From Sphingobacterium olei (lineage in GTDB: Bacteria; Bacteroidota; Bacteroidia; Sphingobacteriales; Sphingobacteriaceae), in NCBI RefSeq assembly GCF_005048855.1, contig NZ_SUME01000007.1:62001-126000 (forward strand): 64,000 nucleotides of DNA. Direction: 5' to 3'. The notes beneath the pieces were generated by a model. The model ran no database searches, was not told the DNA's origin, and saw only the letters and a list, made by a program, of their open reading frames with translations. Position 1 is the first letter of the stretch. Every line of letters begins with the position of its first letter. The position numbers were made by a program, and so were the translations under genes. This document shows positions 24,932-34,831 of this stretch, piece after piece.

Positions 24932-26587
24932 CTACTTGCTCCTTACGAGTTGTATCAGCAGGATAAAACTCAAAACAAAACTCATGGTAAAACCCAGCCA
25001 AGAGATAATTGGCATACCCCATAATAAATATCCAACCCTTCCATGTGCTAATATACTGGCACCAACACCAAACGTCATCGCTAAAATGGACAGCAAAAAC
25101 TTATTACCTATTCGATGAAAAATAAGCTGAAGGTGATCGAAATCCCTGATCTTATGATTCAACGTAATCTTATCATTCTTCAGCTTTTCGAGCAGAGATA
25201 ACAAATCCATGGGTACATCGATCATAACATCTTTTAAAAATAGAGCCTTTTCTTTTAACTGCTCTGTCAAATATTCCGCAGACAACTTTTGATCAGCAAT
25301 CCTTTTGGCAAAGGGTGAAATACTTTCAGGGATGTTCAACTCCGCGTTCAACTGTCGGCCGGTACCTTCTAATATAGACACACCTCTTAACAATACATAT
25401 ACAAAATCAGGCATCAATATATGATTGGTCTGCAAGATGACATTTAATTTCTGTAACATAATGGCAATCTTAATATCGTCTAATGCATTCTGCTTAATCA
25501 TTTCGAAAACTTCGTAGGCATCTCTTTCGAGACTTCGTTCATCCTCGATGTGATGCACTATAGCAAGCTTTTTGATATTTTTCAGTAATCCCTTTGCATC
25601 ATTCATCAAAAAATTGATCACCATGGATTCGATTATTCCTCGATCTTGCGGCACCATAAATCCCATTGCTCCATAATCCAGAAAAACGATCTGTCCTTTT
25701 TGATTTACAAATACATTTCCGGGATGGGGATCGGCATGGAAGAATCCATGCACAAGTACTTGTTCAAGATAGAGGTCCAATACATTTTGAAGGACTGATT
25801 TTGGAGGGAGGCCAAATGTCGCTAAACCCGCTATATCATTTACTTTTACACCATTGATAAGTTCCATGCATAGCATCTCATCAGAGCTATATTGGCGGTA
25901 TACCTTGGGCACATGAGTTTCTTTATTGCCTTTAAAATTTCTTCTGAAACGTTCAATATTATTGAGTTCGTTCGTAAGGGAAAGTTCTTTTAACAATGAA
26001 TTCTCAAAGGAGACTGCAATCTGATAAAGATTCATTTTATAAAAAATCTCATATTTTTTTTCCAATAGTTTGACGAGATCTTTAATAAAATCCAAATCCG
26101 TGCGAATAATCGCATCCACACCTGATCGCTTTATCTTCAAAATGACAGGAGTTCCATCCTTGAGTTGCGCTTTATACACCTGTGCAATGGATGCTGCTGC
26201 AATAGGCACGGGATCGATAAAAGCAAAGTGTTCATCAGGATCGATTTCAAGCTCCTGATTTAAGCGATGCCTAATATCAATATCTTCTGTAGGAACATCA
26301 TCTTGCAGTTTTATAAGTTCAAGGCGAAGATCTTCTGGGATAATATCTGCCCGATTACTTAGCAGTTGTCCCAATTTAATGAAAGTAGGCCCCAATTCTT
26401 CTATCGCCAATCGGATACGGACATTAAAATCTTCTTCAAATATTTTGCGGGTGTGATTATTCCAAAGCAAAAAACTATCAGGAAGTATGCGGTCGATGTT
26501 GGACCTGGAGATCACTTCATCAAAGCCGTATGTTGATAAAACCTTAAGGATCTTGCCTATTCGTTTTATTTTTTCAAGTCCGTACAT
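24932..26587 (-). CDS. ABC1/UbiB-family atypical kinase
   Basis: The 551-residue protein has the UbiB family order: KLGQLLSNRADIIP with the KxGQ motif, an Ala-rich loop (IAAASIAQVYKAQLKDGTPV) in place of the Gly-rich loop, VILKIKRSG with the ATP lysine, and the catalytic HADPHPGNVFVN plus LDYGAM. Two membrane helices close the C-terminus (LLSILAMTFGVGASIL and LGFTMSFVLSFILLIQL). UbiB proteins support isoprenoid quinone synthesis or lipid handling; here the quinone is menaquinone, as shown by mqnC. It may be cotranscribed with the barrel gene upstream. Confidence 0.9.
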   Translation of the reverse strand: MYGLEKIKRIGKILKVLSTYGFDEVISRSNIDRILPDSFLLWNNHTRKIFEEDFNVRIRLAIEELGPTFIKLGQLLSNRADIIPEDLRLELIKLQDDVPTEDIDIRHRLNQELEIDPDEHFAFIDPVPIAAASIAQVYKAQLKDGTPVILKIKRSGVDAIIRTDLDFIKDLVKLLEKKYEIFYKMNLYQIAVSFENSLLKELSLTNELNNIERFRRNFKGNKETHVPKVYRQYSSDEMLCMELINGVKVNDIAGLATFGLPPKSVLQNVLDLYLEQVLVHGFFHADPHPGNVFVNQKGQIVFLDYGAMGFMVPQDRGIIESMVINFLMNDAKGLLKNIKKLAIVHHIEDERSLERDAYEVFEMIKQNALDDIKIAIMLQKLNVILQTNHILMPDFVYVLLRGVSILEGTGRQLNAELNIPESISPFAKRIADQKLSAEYLTEQLKEKALFLKDVMIDVPMDLLSLLEKLKNDKITLNHKIRDFDHLQLIFHRIGNKFLLSILAMTFGVGASILAHGRVGYLLWGMPIISWLGFTMSFVLSFILLIQLVRSK

Positions 26588-26606
26588 GCCTTCAGCATTT
26601 AATTAC

Positions 26607-27260
26607 CTAATTAGATGACGACAATATATCAACCACCTTTTCACCTAACCGGGTGATATCCGATTTTAGACCAACCATAAGTGTTAACACATGGACTGGA
26701 TTTCCTTGGATCTTATTCACATTATACAGATACCCCACTTCAGCGCCAAGGAAAAAACCTTTAAATTTATAGTCGGCACCTACGCCCAATTTGGTACCAA
26801 ATGCCATGGAGTACTTACTTTCCATAACTACTTTATTTCCTACATCATTAGCGCGTGGCTCATTAACTAACCCTATTGTAGGTCCTAGGTATGCATAAGT
26901 ATTCAACTGATCATATTGCTTCCGTGTGCCCCCAGCTAGGCTAAGCATATAAAAATTGGATCGGCCATTTTCAATCGTTCGATTATAATCGGCATCATCT
27001 ATCAGTTGGTCATAGTTAAACGACATTAAGTACAGTGCAGGATAAAGGTAGTACCTTGGATTCTTTAAGGTAATATCTAGCCCCATACTCCCCGAGAACA
27101 ACTTCGGAGAAAGTACATTTTTCGTTTTGCCCATTGGAATACCAATTCCCGTGCCCGCGAAATAATACACTTTTTTATAATGTAGCGTATCCGTTCCGCT
27201 TTGCGAAAAGGACAGGTTACATGAAAAAACAATAACCAGGGTAATAAATAGACTTTTCAT
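26607..27260 (-). CDS. Small outer-membrane beta-barrel protein
   Basis: The frame is open from 27302 but the ATG at 27260 gives a signal peptide (MKSLFITLVIVFSCNLSFSQ), so the product is 217 residues. The mature chain has about eight amphipathic Tyr/Gly-rich strands (for example YKKVYYFAGTGIGIPMG, YYLYPALYLMSFNY, FLGAEVGYLYNVNKI), as in small outer-membrane barrels. No family name can be given. It is 19 bp upstream of the UbiB-like gene on the same strand. Confidence 0.7.
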   Translation of the reverse strand: MKSLFITLVIVFSCNLSFSQSGTDTLHYKKVYYFAGTGIGIPMGKTKNVLSPKLFSGSMGLDITLKNPRYYLYPALYLMSFNYDQLIDDADYNRTIENGRSNFYMLSLAGGTRKQYDQLNTYAYLGPTIGLVNEPRANDVGNKVVMESKYSMAFGTKLGVGADYKFKGFFLGAEVGYLYNVNKIQGNPVHVLTLMVGLKSDITRLGEKVVDILSSSN

Positions 27261-27341
27261 CAATCTTCTGCACAGTTTGTTATGTAACAATAAATTAAGC
27301 AAAAAGGTTTGAAAGGAAGATTTATTTTTTGCTAAAAGTTT

Positions 27342-27953
27342 TTATAAATAGTTTTTACTTTGAGGGCCCTGATTAAAAATCAAATCTATAATACTGAGTT
27401 CGGGGATAAAACCTACCCTATCGTTGAACACTTGATAATATGGTTTCGGTGTTTCAAAAACAGATGGCTTTTTGGGATGAATAAGATTTCTATAATCTAA
27501 CACTCCGGAGGGAGCCTTTTCATAACTATCCGTAAAGGAAATACTTCTATTAATCTTCAATAGTTTAAGGATTAATTCCAATTGCGATAGATTGTAATCA
27601 AACAAAAACTCGCACTTTTTTTCATAGAATTGTTCAAACTCATCCTCATAAAACTCAAAATATGCCGAACTACGGTATGCAGTCTGCAAGCTTTGCCAAT
27701 GCAATCGCTGCCAATCGTGGTCATAGTTGATTCGGACATCTTTCATCGCGACGTGCTCCTTACGGCCATGCACTATCGGAACAAACAATTCTAAAATTCC
27801 ATTAGCGGTAGCGATCTTAGCACGGGTACGATAAGTTTGTTTCGGATAATGTTCATATTTATCTAAAACAATAGGAAGATCGTGTTGATAGATCGCGTGA
27901 AAATAAGAGACCGGAGGAAGATACGTTGCCGATAATAACAGTTGAGTGGACAT
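27342..27953 (-). CDS. WbqC-like family protein
   Basis: The 203-residue cytosolic protein matches the WbqC family: LLSATYLPPVSYFHAIYQHD at the N-terminus, YPKQTYRTRAKIATANG, LFVPIVHGRKEHVAMKDVRI and HWQSLQTAYRSSAYFEFYED. In O-antigen clusters WbqC-like proteins are linked to polysaccharide biosynthesis, but the reaction is not well defined. It is divergent from the acyltransferase-glycosyltransferase pair, which also concerns the cell surface, and has its own promoter. Confidence 0.88.
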   Translation of the reverse strand: MSTQLLLSATYLPPVSYFHAIYQHDLPIVLDKYEHYPKQTYRTRAKIATANGILELFVPIVHGRKEHVAMKDVRINYDHDWQRLHWQSLQTAYRSSAYFEFYEDEFEQFYEKKCEFLFDYNLSQLELILKLLKINRSISFTDSYEKAPSGVLDYRNLIHPKKPSVFETPKPYYQVFNDRVGFIPELSIIDLIFNQGPQSKNYL

Positions 27954-27981
27954 AAACTAAAATTAACTATAAATTATGAAG

Positions 27982-28013
27982 CAAAAATAACTTTATTTAA
28001 GGATTATACGCAA
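27982..28013 (-). promoter_or_regulatory. Promoter of WbqC-like gene (TTG-N21-TATTTTTG)
   Basis: On the minus strand TTG (28013-28011) and TATTTTTG (27989-27982) are 21 bp apart, as expected for Bacteroidota sigma-A promoters. It lies 28 nt upstream of the ATG and back-to-back with the acyltransferase promoter. Confidence 0.65.
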
Positions 28014-28022
28014 CTGAATAAA

Positions 28023-28053
28023 TTGCTTTTATATGCAACTTTATCTAAGTTTG
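28023..28053 (+). promoter_or_regulatory. Promoter of acyltransferase gene (TTG-N20-TAAGTTTG)
   Basis: TTG at 28023-28025, a 20-bp spacer and TAAGTTTG at 28046-28053 make a full Bacteroidota-type promoter. It starts 10 bp from the minus-strand promoter of the WbqC-like gene, so both form a compact divergent control region. Confidence 0.7.
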
Positions 28054-28066
28054 TATCTCAGATCGT

Positions 28067-28957
28067 ATGCAGCAAACCGTATTGATGAATAAAAAGATTA
28101 TTTCGGGTTTACTATTTTGTTTTTCTTTGCTGCCTTTTTGGGCATTGTATATCCTATCCGATTTTTTGTACTTTGTTATTTATTACGTCTTCAAATATCG
28201 AAAATCGATCGTTATTAGCAATTTAAAAAACTCTTTTCCGGAGAAATCAGTAGACGAAATTCATCAGATTGCGAAGAAATTCTTTCGCTATTTCCCTGAT
28301 ATCATCGTGGAAGCGTTAAAAATGCGAACCATTACAGAAAAACAAGTAATCAATCGCATTGAATTATTAAATCCCGAAGAAGTGTACAAGCATTTTGAAG
28401 TAGGAAAATCTGTAATCGGCGTGACAGCACATTACGGAAACTGGGAGTTGGGAATCTACCGAATGTCGCTTATGACGGAATATCCTCGTCTGATTATTTA
28501 CAAACCGTTGAACAATAAAGATTTTGATCAGATATACAATAGTATACGCACACGCTTTGGAGCAACGATGGTGCCGATGAAGCAAATTTTACGTCACTTG
28601 GTCAGGTTAAAAAATCAACGCAATATGAGTATGTTTGTAGCTGATCAAACTCCCCTGCATCAAGATTCAGACTATTTTATGGAGTTTTTAAATCAAGACA
28701 CCTTAGTCTATACCGGTGCGGAACGGATTGCTCAACTAACGGAAAGTCCGGTAGTATATTGTCACATCGGTAGAAAACAAAAAAGAGGCCACTATTATTG
28801 TAAATTTACTACATTAGTAGAAAATCCATCCACGCACCAAAAACATGAAATAACGCAAATTCACAATAAATTCACAGAAAAAATGATTCGTGAAGAGCCG
28901 GCATATTGGTTGTGGACACACCGTCGTTGGAAAAGAACAAGAACAACTGAAAAATGA
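28067..28957 (+). CDS. LpxL/HtrB-like lysophospholipid (lipid A) acyltransferase
   Basis: The 296-residue protein has an N-terminal membrane helix (IISGLLFCFSLLPFWALYILSDFLYFVIYYVF) and the LPLAT core: catalytic His and acid in VTAHYGNWELG, LIIYKPLNNKDFDQIYN, and ADQTPLHQDSDYFMEFLNQ. It probably adds a secondary acyl chain to lipid A at the inner membrane, or makes a related lipid. An ATG at 28085 is an alternative start six codons later. Its stop overlaps the start of the GT2 gene (ATGA), so translation is coupled. Confidence 0.9.
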   Translation: MQQTVLMNKKIISGLLFCFSLLPFWALYILSDFLYFVIYYVFKYRKSIVISNLKNSFPEKSVDEIHQIAKKFFRYFPDIIVEALKMRTITEKQVINRIELLNPEEVYKHFEVGKSVIGVTAHYGNWELGIYRMSLMTEYPRLIIYKPLNNKDFDQIYNSIRTRFGATMVPMKQILRHLVRLKNQRNMSMFVADQTPLHQDSDYFMEFLNQDTLVYTGAERIAQLTESPVVYCHIGRKQKRGHYYCKFTTLVENPSTHQKHEITQIHNKFTEKMIREEPAYWLWTHRRWKRTRTTEK

Positions 28958-29988
28958 TAGAATATCCCAAAGTTGCTGTTGTCATATTAAATTGGAACGG
29001 TAAATTTTTCTTAGAGAAATTTTTACCATCCGTGTACAATAGTACTTACCCAAATATTGAATTTATTATCGGAGACAATGCTTCTACAGATGATTCTGTA
29101 GCCTTTGTCAGGGAATACTACCCCACAATCCGTATTATCCACAATGATGATAACTATGGATTTGCCGGTGGATATAATAAGGTACTTAAAAAAGTAGAAG
29201 CAGATTATTTTATCTTGCTTAATTCAGATGTAGAAGTAACTCCTTCTTGGATAGAACCGGTCATTGATTTTATGCAAAAAAATGACTTTGTAGCTGCGCA
29301 ACCTAAAATCAGAGCATATCATCAACGGGATTACTTCGAACATGCAGGGGCTGCCGGAGGGCATATCGATTATTTTGGTTATCCCTTTTGTAAGGGTCGT
29401 ATCCTTAATATTACCGAAAAAGATGAAGGTCAATATGATACGGAAAATGAGGTTTTTTGGGCTACTGGTGCTGCATTATTTATTAAATCCAGTGCGTGGC
29501 ACGAAGCAGGTGGATTTGACGCAGATTTTTTCGCACACATGGAAGAGATTGATTTGTGTTGGCGACTTAAAAAAATGGGTTATAAAATTGGCTATACCCC
29601 AGCATCCGTTGTATATCATGTGGGCGGAGGAACACTAAATACAAGTAATCCTAAAAAGACGTATCTTAATTTCCGTAATAACCTACTTATGCTCCAAAAA
29701 AACCTTCCTTTTTGGCGTGCATTAGCAGTCATTTGGACTCGTTTGTGGCTAGATCTCGTCGCTTTACTGCATTTTCTCGCGGAAGGGAAACCACGGGACG
29801 CATGGGCTGTAAGCCGTGCTCACCAATATTTCTTTCTATATTTTTTTAAAACAGCGTTAAAAAGAAAAAAATATAATGCAATAGAAAATAAAACGGGACT
29901 TTATAAAAAATGCATAATTTGGGATTTTTACACGAATAAAATACAAAAATATAGCAACCTATCTGTAAATAATTTCCACAAGAAGTAG
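28954..29988 (+). CDS. Family 2 glycosyltransferase
   Basis: The GT-A domain begins with VAVVILNWNGKFFLEKFLPSV, followed by GDNASTDDSVAFV, the metal-binding LLNSDVEV, and the acceptor motif HMEEIDLCWRLKKMGYKI. The C-terminal part has a long hydrophobic stretch (RALAVIWTRLWLDLVALLHFLA), so it is bound at the inner membrane. Close relatives are rhamnosyl- or related transferases for surface polysaccharides. It overlaps the upstream acyltransferase gene by 4 bp; together they may build a glycolipid or modify lipopolysaccharide. Confidence 0.9.
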   Translation: MIEYPKVAVVILNWNGKFFLEKFLPSVYNSTYPNIEFIIGDNASTDDSVAFVREYYPTIRIIHNDDNYGFAGGYNKVLKKVEADYFILLNSDVEVTPSWIEPVIDFMQKNDFVAAQPKIRAYHQRDYFEHAGAAGGHIDYFGYPFCKGRILNITEKDEGQYDTENEVFWATGAALFIKSSAWHEAGGFDADFFAHMEEIDLCWRLKKMGYKIGYTPASVVYHVGGGTLNTSNPKKTYLNFRNNLLMLQKNLPFWRALAVIWTRLWLDLVALLHFLAEGKPRDAWAVSRAHQYFFLYFFKTALKRKKYNAIENKTGLYKKCIIWDFYTNKIQKYSNLSVNNFHKK

Positions 29989-30094
29989 CAATACCGAATT
30001 TTAACAACTTCAAACTTTCCTCACTTAATTTTAATGGGTTAAAATATTGGTATAAAATTATTTTCCCCCTTAAAATTTCTTATTTTCGTAACCT

Positions 30095-32119
30095 ATGTCG
30101 CAAGATATTCAAGATAGAATTTTAAAATTAACAACAGAATTAAATGAGTATAATTACCAATATTATGTATTGGCAAATTCTGTCGTTTCTGATTTTGATT
30201 TCGATAAAAAACTCAAGGAATTAGAGGCATTAGAAAACGAATACCCCGAATTTAGAGACCCCAACTCTCCAACGTTAAAAGTGGGCGGAGATATCACCTC
30301 TAAATTCAACACGGTAGCACACCGTTGGCCAATGTTGTCGCTGAGCAACACGTATAATGAACAGGAGCTTAGGGATTTTGATGAACGGGTACAAAAAGCC
30401 ATAGGGCATCCCGTAGACTATGTCTGCGAACTCAAATTCGACGGGCTTTCGATATCCATCACATTTGAAAACGGCAAACTGGCACGTGCCATCACACGTG
30501 GAGATGGCACCCAAGGTGATGAGGTTACCAACAATGTAAAGACTATCCGAAGCATCCCTCATCAATTGAAGGAGGGAACAGCTTATCCTGCCTCTTTCGA
30601 TATTAGAGGCGAGATATTTATGCATAAATCAGCTTTTCTGAGACTCAACAAAGAACGGGAAGATAACGGAGAGCAAACGTATGCAAATCCTAGAAATTTT
30701 GCTTCGGGAACGATCAAACTCCAAGATTCAGGCGAGGTTGCAAAAAGACCGCTGGATTGTTTCCTTTATTTCTTGTATACCGAAAATAGAAACAAACTTT
30801 TCGCCACGCATTGGGATAGTCTTCAAGCAGTAAAAGAATGGGGATTTCCGGTATGTGATGAAACGAAACTTTGCACTTCGATTGATGAAGTACTCAATTT
30901 TGTTCATTATTGGGATATCCAAAGACACCAGTTGACATATGATATTGATGGAATTGTCATCAAAGTAAACGAATATGCCTATCAGGAGGAATTGGGATTC
31001 ACTGCAAAATCGCCGCGCTGGGCGACTTCCTTTAAATTCAAAGCCGAACGTGTAGAAACGATTCTTAACAGCATAAGTTACCAGATAGGTCGTACCGGAG
31101 CGGTGACACCGGTAGCCAATTTGCAACCTGTTTTATTAGCGGGTACTACAGTAAAGCGTGCTACACTTCACAATGCAAATGAAATAACGCGACTGGACTT
31201 ACATACGGGAGATACGGTCTTCGTAGAAAAAGGAGGAGAAATCATCCCAAAAATCATAGCCGCCAATCCCGAGAAAAGACCAGCAAGTGCGAAGACGATC
31301 TTATACCCTGCGACATGTCCCGAATGTGGCACAACATTAATCCGTCACGATGGCGAAGCCGTGCATTATTGTCCGAATGAAGATGGTTGCCGTCCGCAGA
31401 TCGTCGGTAAAATGCAACATTTCATCGGACGCAAAATGATGGACATTCAGGGATTGGGCAAAGAAACCATTGACGCTTTTTATCGATTGGGTCTAATTCG
31501 ACGCATATCTGATCTGTATTCACTAGCTACCCGACAGGATGAATTAGTCAATCTCGAAAGGTTCGGTCAAAAATCCATCGAGAATATGATTGCCGGATTG
31601 GAAAAATCGAAGGAAAAACCTTTTGAAAAAGTCTTGTTTGCGTTAGGAATCCGGCATGTGGGGGAAACCGTTGCCAAAAAACTGGCGCTACATTTTAAAT
31701 CGCTTGAACACCTAAAGAATGCCAGTATCGAAGATATTGCAAATGTCCAGGATGCCGGAATCCGGATTGCAGAAAGTGTCTATGAGTATTTACACCAAGA
31801 AGCTCATCTCGCCGAACTCGACAAATTGGCTCAATATGGCTTAAATTTCGCGATAGAGGAAAAAGAACTCTTGCTAGCTGGTGAGAGCCTGTCTGGCAAA
31901 ACATTTTTGATATCTGGTGTGTTTGCCGATTTTTCGAGAGAAGAATTAGGGGCATTGATCGAATCCCACGGCGGTAAGATGCTGAGCAGTATTTCTGCCA
32001 AATTGAATTATCTGGTCGCCGGAGATAAAATGGGACCATCTAAACTGGTCAAAGCAGAGAAACTTAAAGTTCCTATTATTTCAGATCAGGATCTGTTAAA
32101 AATGATTAATCAAAATTAA
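30095..32119 (+). CDS. ligA: NAD-dependent DNA ligase
   Basis: The 674-residue enzyme joins nicks in DNA during replication and repair. The N-terminal Ia domain is followed by the adenylation domain with active Lys114 in CELKFDGLS, a TRGDGTQGDEVTNNVKTI segment, the OB fold, a zinc finger (CPECG...CPNEDGC), HhH repeats (AGIRIAESV area) and a C-terminal BRCT domain (LSGKTFLISGVFADFSREEL). All parts are complete. It leads directly into dapA with 27 bp between them. The separate ATP-dependent ligase at 47970-49574 belongs to a repair cluster. Confidence 0.98.
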   Translation: MSQDIQDRILKLTTELNEYNYQYYVLANSVVSDFDFDKKLKELEALENEYPEFRDPNSPTLKVGGDITSKFNTVAHRWPMLSLSNTYNEQELRDFDERVQKAIGHPVDYVCELKFDGLSISITFENGKLARAITRGDGTQGDEVTNNVKTIRSIPHQLKEGTAYPASFDIRGEIFMHKSAFLRLNKEREDNGEQTYANPRNFASGTIKLQDSGEVAKRPLDCFLYFLYTENRNKLFATHWDSLQAVKEWGFPVCDETKLCTSIDEVLNFVHYWDIQRHQLTYDIDGIVIKVNEYAYQEELGFTAKSPRWATSFKFKAERVETILNSISYQIGRTGAVTPVANLQPVLLAGTTVKRATLHNANEITRLDLHTGDTVFVEKGGEIIPKIIAANPEKRPASAKTILYPATCPECGTTLIRHDGEAVHYCPNEDGCRPQIVGKMQHFIGRKMMDIQGLGKETIDAFYRLGLIRRISDLYSLATRQDELVNLERFGQKSIENMIAGLEKSKEKPFEKVLFALGIRHVGETVAKKLALHFKSLEHLKNASIEDIANVQDAGIRIAESVYEYLHQEAHLAELDKLAQYGLNFAIEEKELLLAGESLSGKTFLISGVFADFSREELGALIESHGGKMLSSISAKLNYLVAGDKMGPSKLVKAEKLKVPIISDQDLLKMINQN

Positions 32120-32146
32120 ACAATTATATAATACAATTTATTCAAC

Positions 32147-33025
32147 ATGAACGAGCTTCACGGCGCAGGGGTGGCATTGGTTACACCATTTAATGCAGAT
32201 GGAACGATTGATTTTGAAACGTTAGGAAAGCTAATAGAGTTTCAAATTGCGGAAGGAATGAACTACTTAGTATCATTAGGCACAACCGGCGAAACTGCCA
32301 CATTGACGGCTGAAGAACGAAAGCAAGTTTGGGCGTTTACAGCAACAACAGTAAATGGAAGAATACCGTTAGTGGCGGGAATTGGGGGCAATAATACCGT
32401 GGAAATAGTGAAACAAGTTCAGGAATTTAGTATTCAAGGATACTGTGCAATCCTATCGGTATCGCCTTACTATAATAAACCAACTCAAGAGGGGATTTAC
32501 CAGCATTATAAGGCCATTGCCGAAGCTTCAGCATTGCCAGTGATACTGTACAACGTGCCGGGGCGTACAGGCAGTAATATGAGCGCAGCCACGACAGTAC
32601 GTCTGGCAACCGATTTTAGAAACATAGTGGCGACTAAAGAAGCTTCAGGTAATTATGCGCAATTCTCGGAGATACTGCGTGACAAACCAGAAGACTTCTT
32701 ATTGATTTCAGGGGATGATCCTGCAACTCTTCCGATGATGGCACTGGGTGCTGTCGGAATTATCTCTGTAGTAGGAAATGCGCTTCCTAAAAAAGTAAGT
32801 ACTTTGGCAAGGCTGTGCGCAGAAGGAAATTTTACTCAGGCCCGCACGATTCACAGTGAATTACTTAAAATCACGGATTTATGCTTTGCGGAAGGTAATC
32901 CCTGTGGTGTGAAATATATCTTGAAGCAAATAGGAATAGGTGGCGATTATGTACGTCTGCCTTTAGTACCTATCGGAGAAACGACACAAAAAGATATTCA
33001 GGACGAGTTACAACGGATAAATTAA
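32147..33025 (+). CDS. dapA: 4-hydroxy-tetrahydrodipicolinate synthase
   Basis: The 292-residue TIM-barrel enzyme condenses pyruvate with aspartate semialdehyde in the lysine/diaminopimelate pathway. Motifs: GVALVTPFNADGTIDFETL, YLVSLGTTGETATL, the tyrosine in SPYYNKPTQEG, ILYNVPGRTGSNM and the Schiff-base lysine in IVATKEASGNY. Length is normal. The diaminopimelate made feeds the peptidoglycan enzymes found elsewhere in this window (MurF-Alr, Mpl-like). Confidence 0.98.
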   Translation: MNELHGAGVALVTPFNADGTIDFETLGKLIEFQIAEGMNYLVSLGTTGETATLTAEERKQVWAFTATTVNGRIPLVAGIGGNNTVEIVKQVQEFSIQGYCAILSVSPYYNKPTQEGIYQHYKAIAEASALPVILYNVPGRTGSNMSAATTVRLATDFRNIVATKEASGNYAQFSEILRDKPEDFLLISGDDPATLPMMALGAVGIISVVGNALPKKVSTLARLCAEGNFTQARTIHSELLKITDLCFAEGNPCGVKYILKQIGIGGDYVRLPLVPIGETTQKDIQDELQRIN

Positions 33026-33078
33026 AATTCTTAATAACCAAACATTCTATTATCTTTATTCCTGTAAATAGATTTGTT

Positions 33079-33483
33079 ATGGCTGAAATCAATAGTACAG
33101 AGAGAAAATCCTCAGGTGTAAAAAAAGTGATAAGTTGGCTTTTGTTGATCATTTTCCTTGGTTTAGGGGCTTTCGTTTATTATAAATATTATTTTGTATT
33201 CGGTGAAGGCGTAAAATCCGGATATTTAAATTATGCCGTTAAAAAAGGAAACTTATTTAAAACCTATGAAGGTAAATTGATCCAGGAAGGTTTCGGAAGC
33301 GGAAAGACGGGAGGAATTACCAGCAACGAATTTGTATTTTCGGTAGATGACGATTCGATCTTTCAGCAACTAGAATTAAATAGTGGTAAATTTTTCGATC
33401 TACATTATAAAGAATACCATGGCGTACTCCCTTGGAGAGGGAATACCGTTTACGTAGTGGACAGAATTGTAAACATGAAGTAA
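33079..33483 (+). CDS. Small conserved membrane-anchored protein
   Basis: The 134-residue protein has a cytosolic N-terminus, one strong membrane helix (residues 19-38, ISWLLLIIFLGLGAFVYYKY) and an extracytoplasmic beta-rich domain with GYLNYAVKKGNLFKTYEGKL and EYHGVLPWRGNTVYVVDRI. It looks like a conserved Bacteroidota family that automated pipelines have sometimes named 6-phosphogluconate dehydrogenase, a name not supported by any motif. Function is unknown. It is 21 bp upstream of the T9SS plug gene. Confidence 0.75.
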   Translation: MAEINSTERKSSGVKKVISWLLLIIFLGLGAFVYYKYYFVFGEGVKSGYLNYAVKKGNLFKTYEGKLIQEGFGSGKTGGITSNEFVFSVDDDSIFQQLELNSGKFFDLHYKEYHGVLPWRGNTVYVVDRIVNMK

Positions 33484-33504
33484 AGGCTTGGCAGAAATAA
33501 ATGT

Positions 33505-34824
33505 ATGAACAAACAGGCTTTTATCTTACTAACGTTATTCTGCTTCGCCTTATCTACAGTCGAGGCACAACGAAAAAAAAAGATACGCGAAGGCTTTGAA
33601 CGATCGCCACAGCAAGAAATTGTTTATGATAATAAGAGCTATTTAGAAGCTATAAATTCCGTACAGCTCTTTCCGAGAGGAAAAGAAAATCAACTACCGA
33701 TATATACGTTGGGTAGTCAGGATCAGCTGTTGCTCTCTTTCGATGATCTCCGGGCGGATGTAAGAAGTTATTATTACGGTATTGAACATTGTAACGCTAA
33801 CTGGGAACCAAGCCGCGTGTCACCATTAGATTACGCGGAGGGATATAACGAGGATCGCCTTGATAATTTTTCCCAATCGCAGGGAACATTCCAAGCCTAT
33901 ACACATTATAAAGTAGCTTTTCCGAATGAATATATAAAACCTAAAATTGCAGGAAATTACTTATTAAAGGTATATGAAGATGCTTACAAAACGCGACTGG
34001 TCGTAACGAGACGCTTCTACGTCGTGCGTCCATTGATTCAAGTAGGGACTCACATCCTTCCTTCAGTACAGGTATCCAAAAGAATGACTAATCAAAAGAT
34101 CGATGTATCCCTCAAAACACCGTCATTAACCATTCCCAATCCGGAGCGCGATCTACAGGTGCATGTATTTCAAAACCAACGTGAGGACAACAAAATGGTT
34201 TTAACCAAACCTATGTTTATTGGAAATAATGAGATCAAATATAACAACAGCGAAACCTTAGACTTTCCGGGGAATAATGAATTTCGATTCGTTGATTTAC
34301 GCAGTTTTCGATTGGGTTCTAATCGAGTCCAACAGATTCAAAATGACAGTCTCATCTCGATCAATGTATTAGCCGACGAGGATTTACGGGATGCCAGCTA
34401 CGCTGACACCTATGATGAAAATGGAAAGTTTTACATACGTAATCTGGATTTTGAAAATCCGGAGATCCAATCCGACTATGCAGATGTCCATTTTTCACTA
34501 CAGACGAATCAGAAGATAACGGGAAATATTTACCTTGTAGGTGGTTTCAATAACTTTCAACGAAATGAACACAATAGACTAACCTATAACCCGACGTCGA
34601 AAAATTGGGAGGTTGCGCTGAAGCTAAAACAAGGGTTATACGATTATGAATATGTACTCGAAACTCCAGAAGGTAAGATCATCACCAACGCGTTTACAAA
34701 TAGTTTCTACGCCACCGGAAATGATTACCTAGTATTGGTATATAATAGACGTATAGGAACATACTGGGATGAATTACTGGGCGTAGGAACGATCTCCATT
34801 CATAATAAAACAAACAAAAATTAA
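33505..34824 (+). CDS. Type IX secretion plug protein (DUF5103)
   Basis: The 439-residue exported protein (signal peptide MNKQAFILLTLFCFALSTVEAQ) is of the DUF5103 family: LPIYTLGSQDQLLLSFDDLR, YYYGIEHCNANWEPSRVSPLDYAEGYNED and VAFPNEYIKPKIAGNYLLKVY, then two beta-sandwich parts and a C-terminal E-set-like domain (GNIYLVGGFNNFQRNEHNR). In Flavobacterium the homologue plugs the periplasmic face of the SprA translocon of the type IX secretion system. It implies that this organism has T9SS, whose other parts are outside this window. Confidence 0.9.
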   Translation: MNKQAFILLTLFCFALSTVEAQRKKKIREGFERSPQQEIVYDNKSYLEAINSVQLFPRGKENQLPIYTLGSQDQLLLSFDDLRADVRSYYYGIEHCNANWEPSRVSPLDYAEGYNEDRLDNFSQSQGTFQAYTHYKVAFPNEYIKPKIAGNYLLKVYEDAYKTRLVVTRRFYVVRPLIQVGTHILPSVQVSKRMTNQKIDVSLKTPSLTIPNPERDLQVHVFQNQREDNKMVLTKPMFIGNNEIKYNNSETLDFPGNNEFRFVDLRSFRLGSNRVQQIQNDSLISINVLADEDLRDASYADTYDENGKFYIRNLDFENPEIQSDYADVHFSLQTNQKITGNIYLVGGFNNFQRNEHNRLTYNPTSKNWEVALKLKQGLYDYEYVLETPEGKIITNAFTNSFYATGNDYLVLVYNRRIGTYWDELLGVGTISIHNKTNKN

Positions 34825-34831
34825 CGATAAG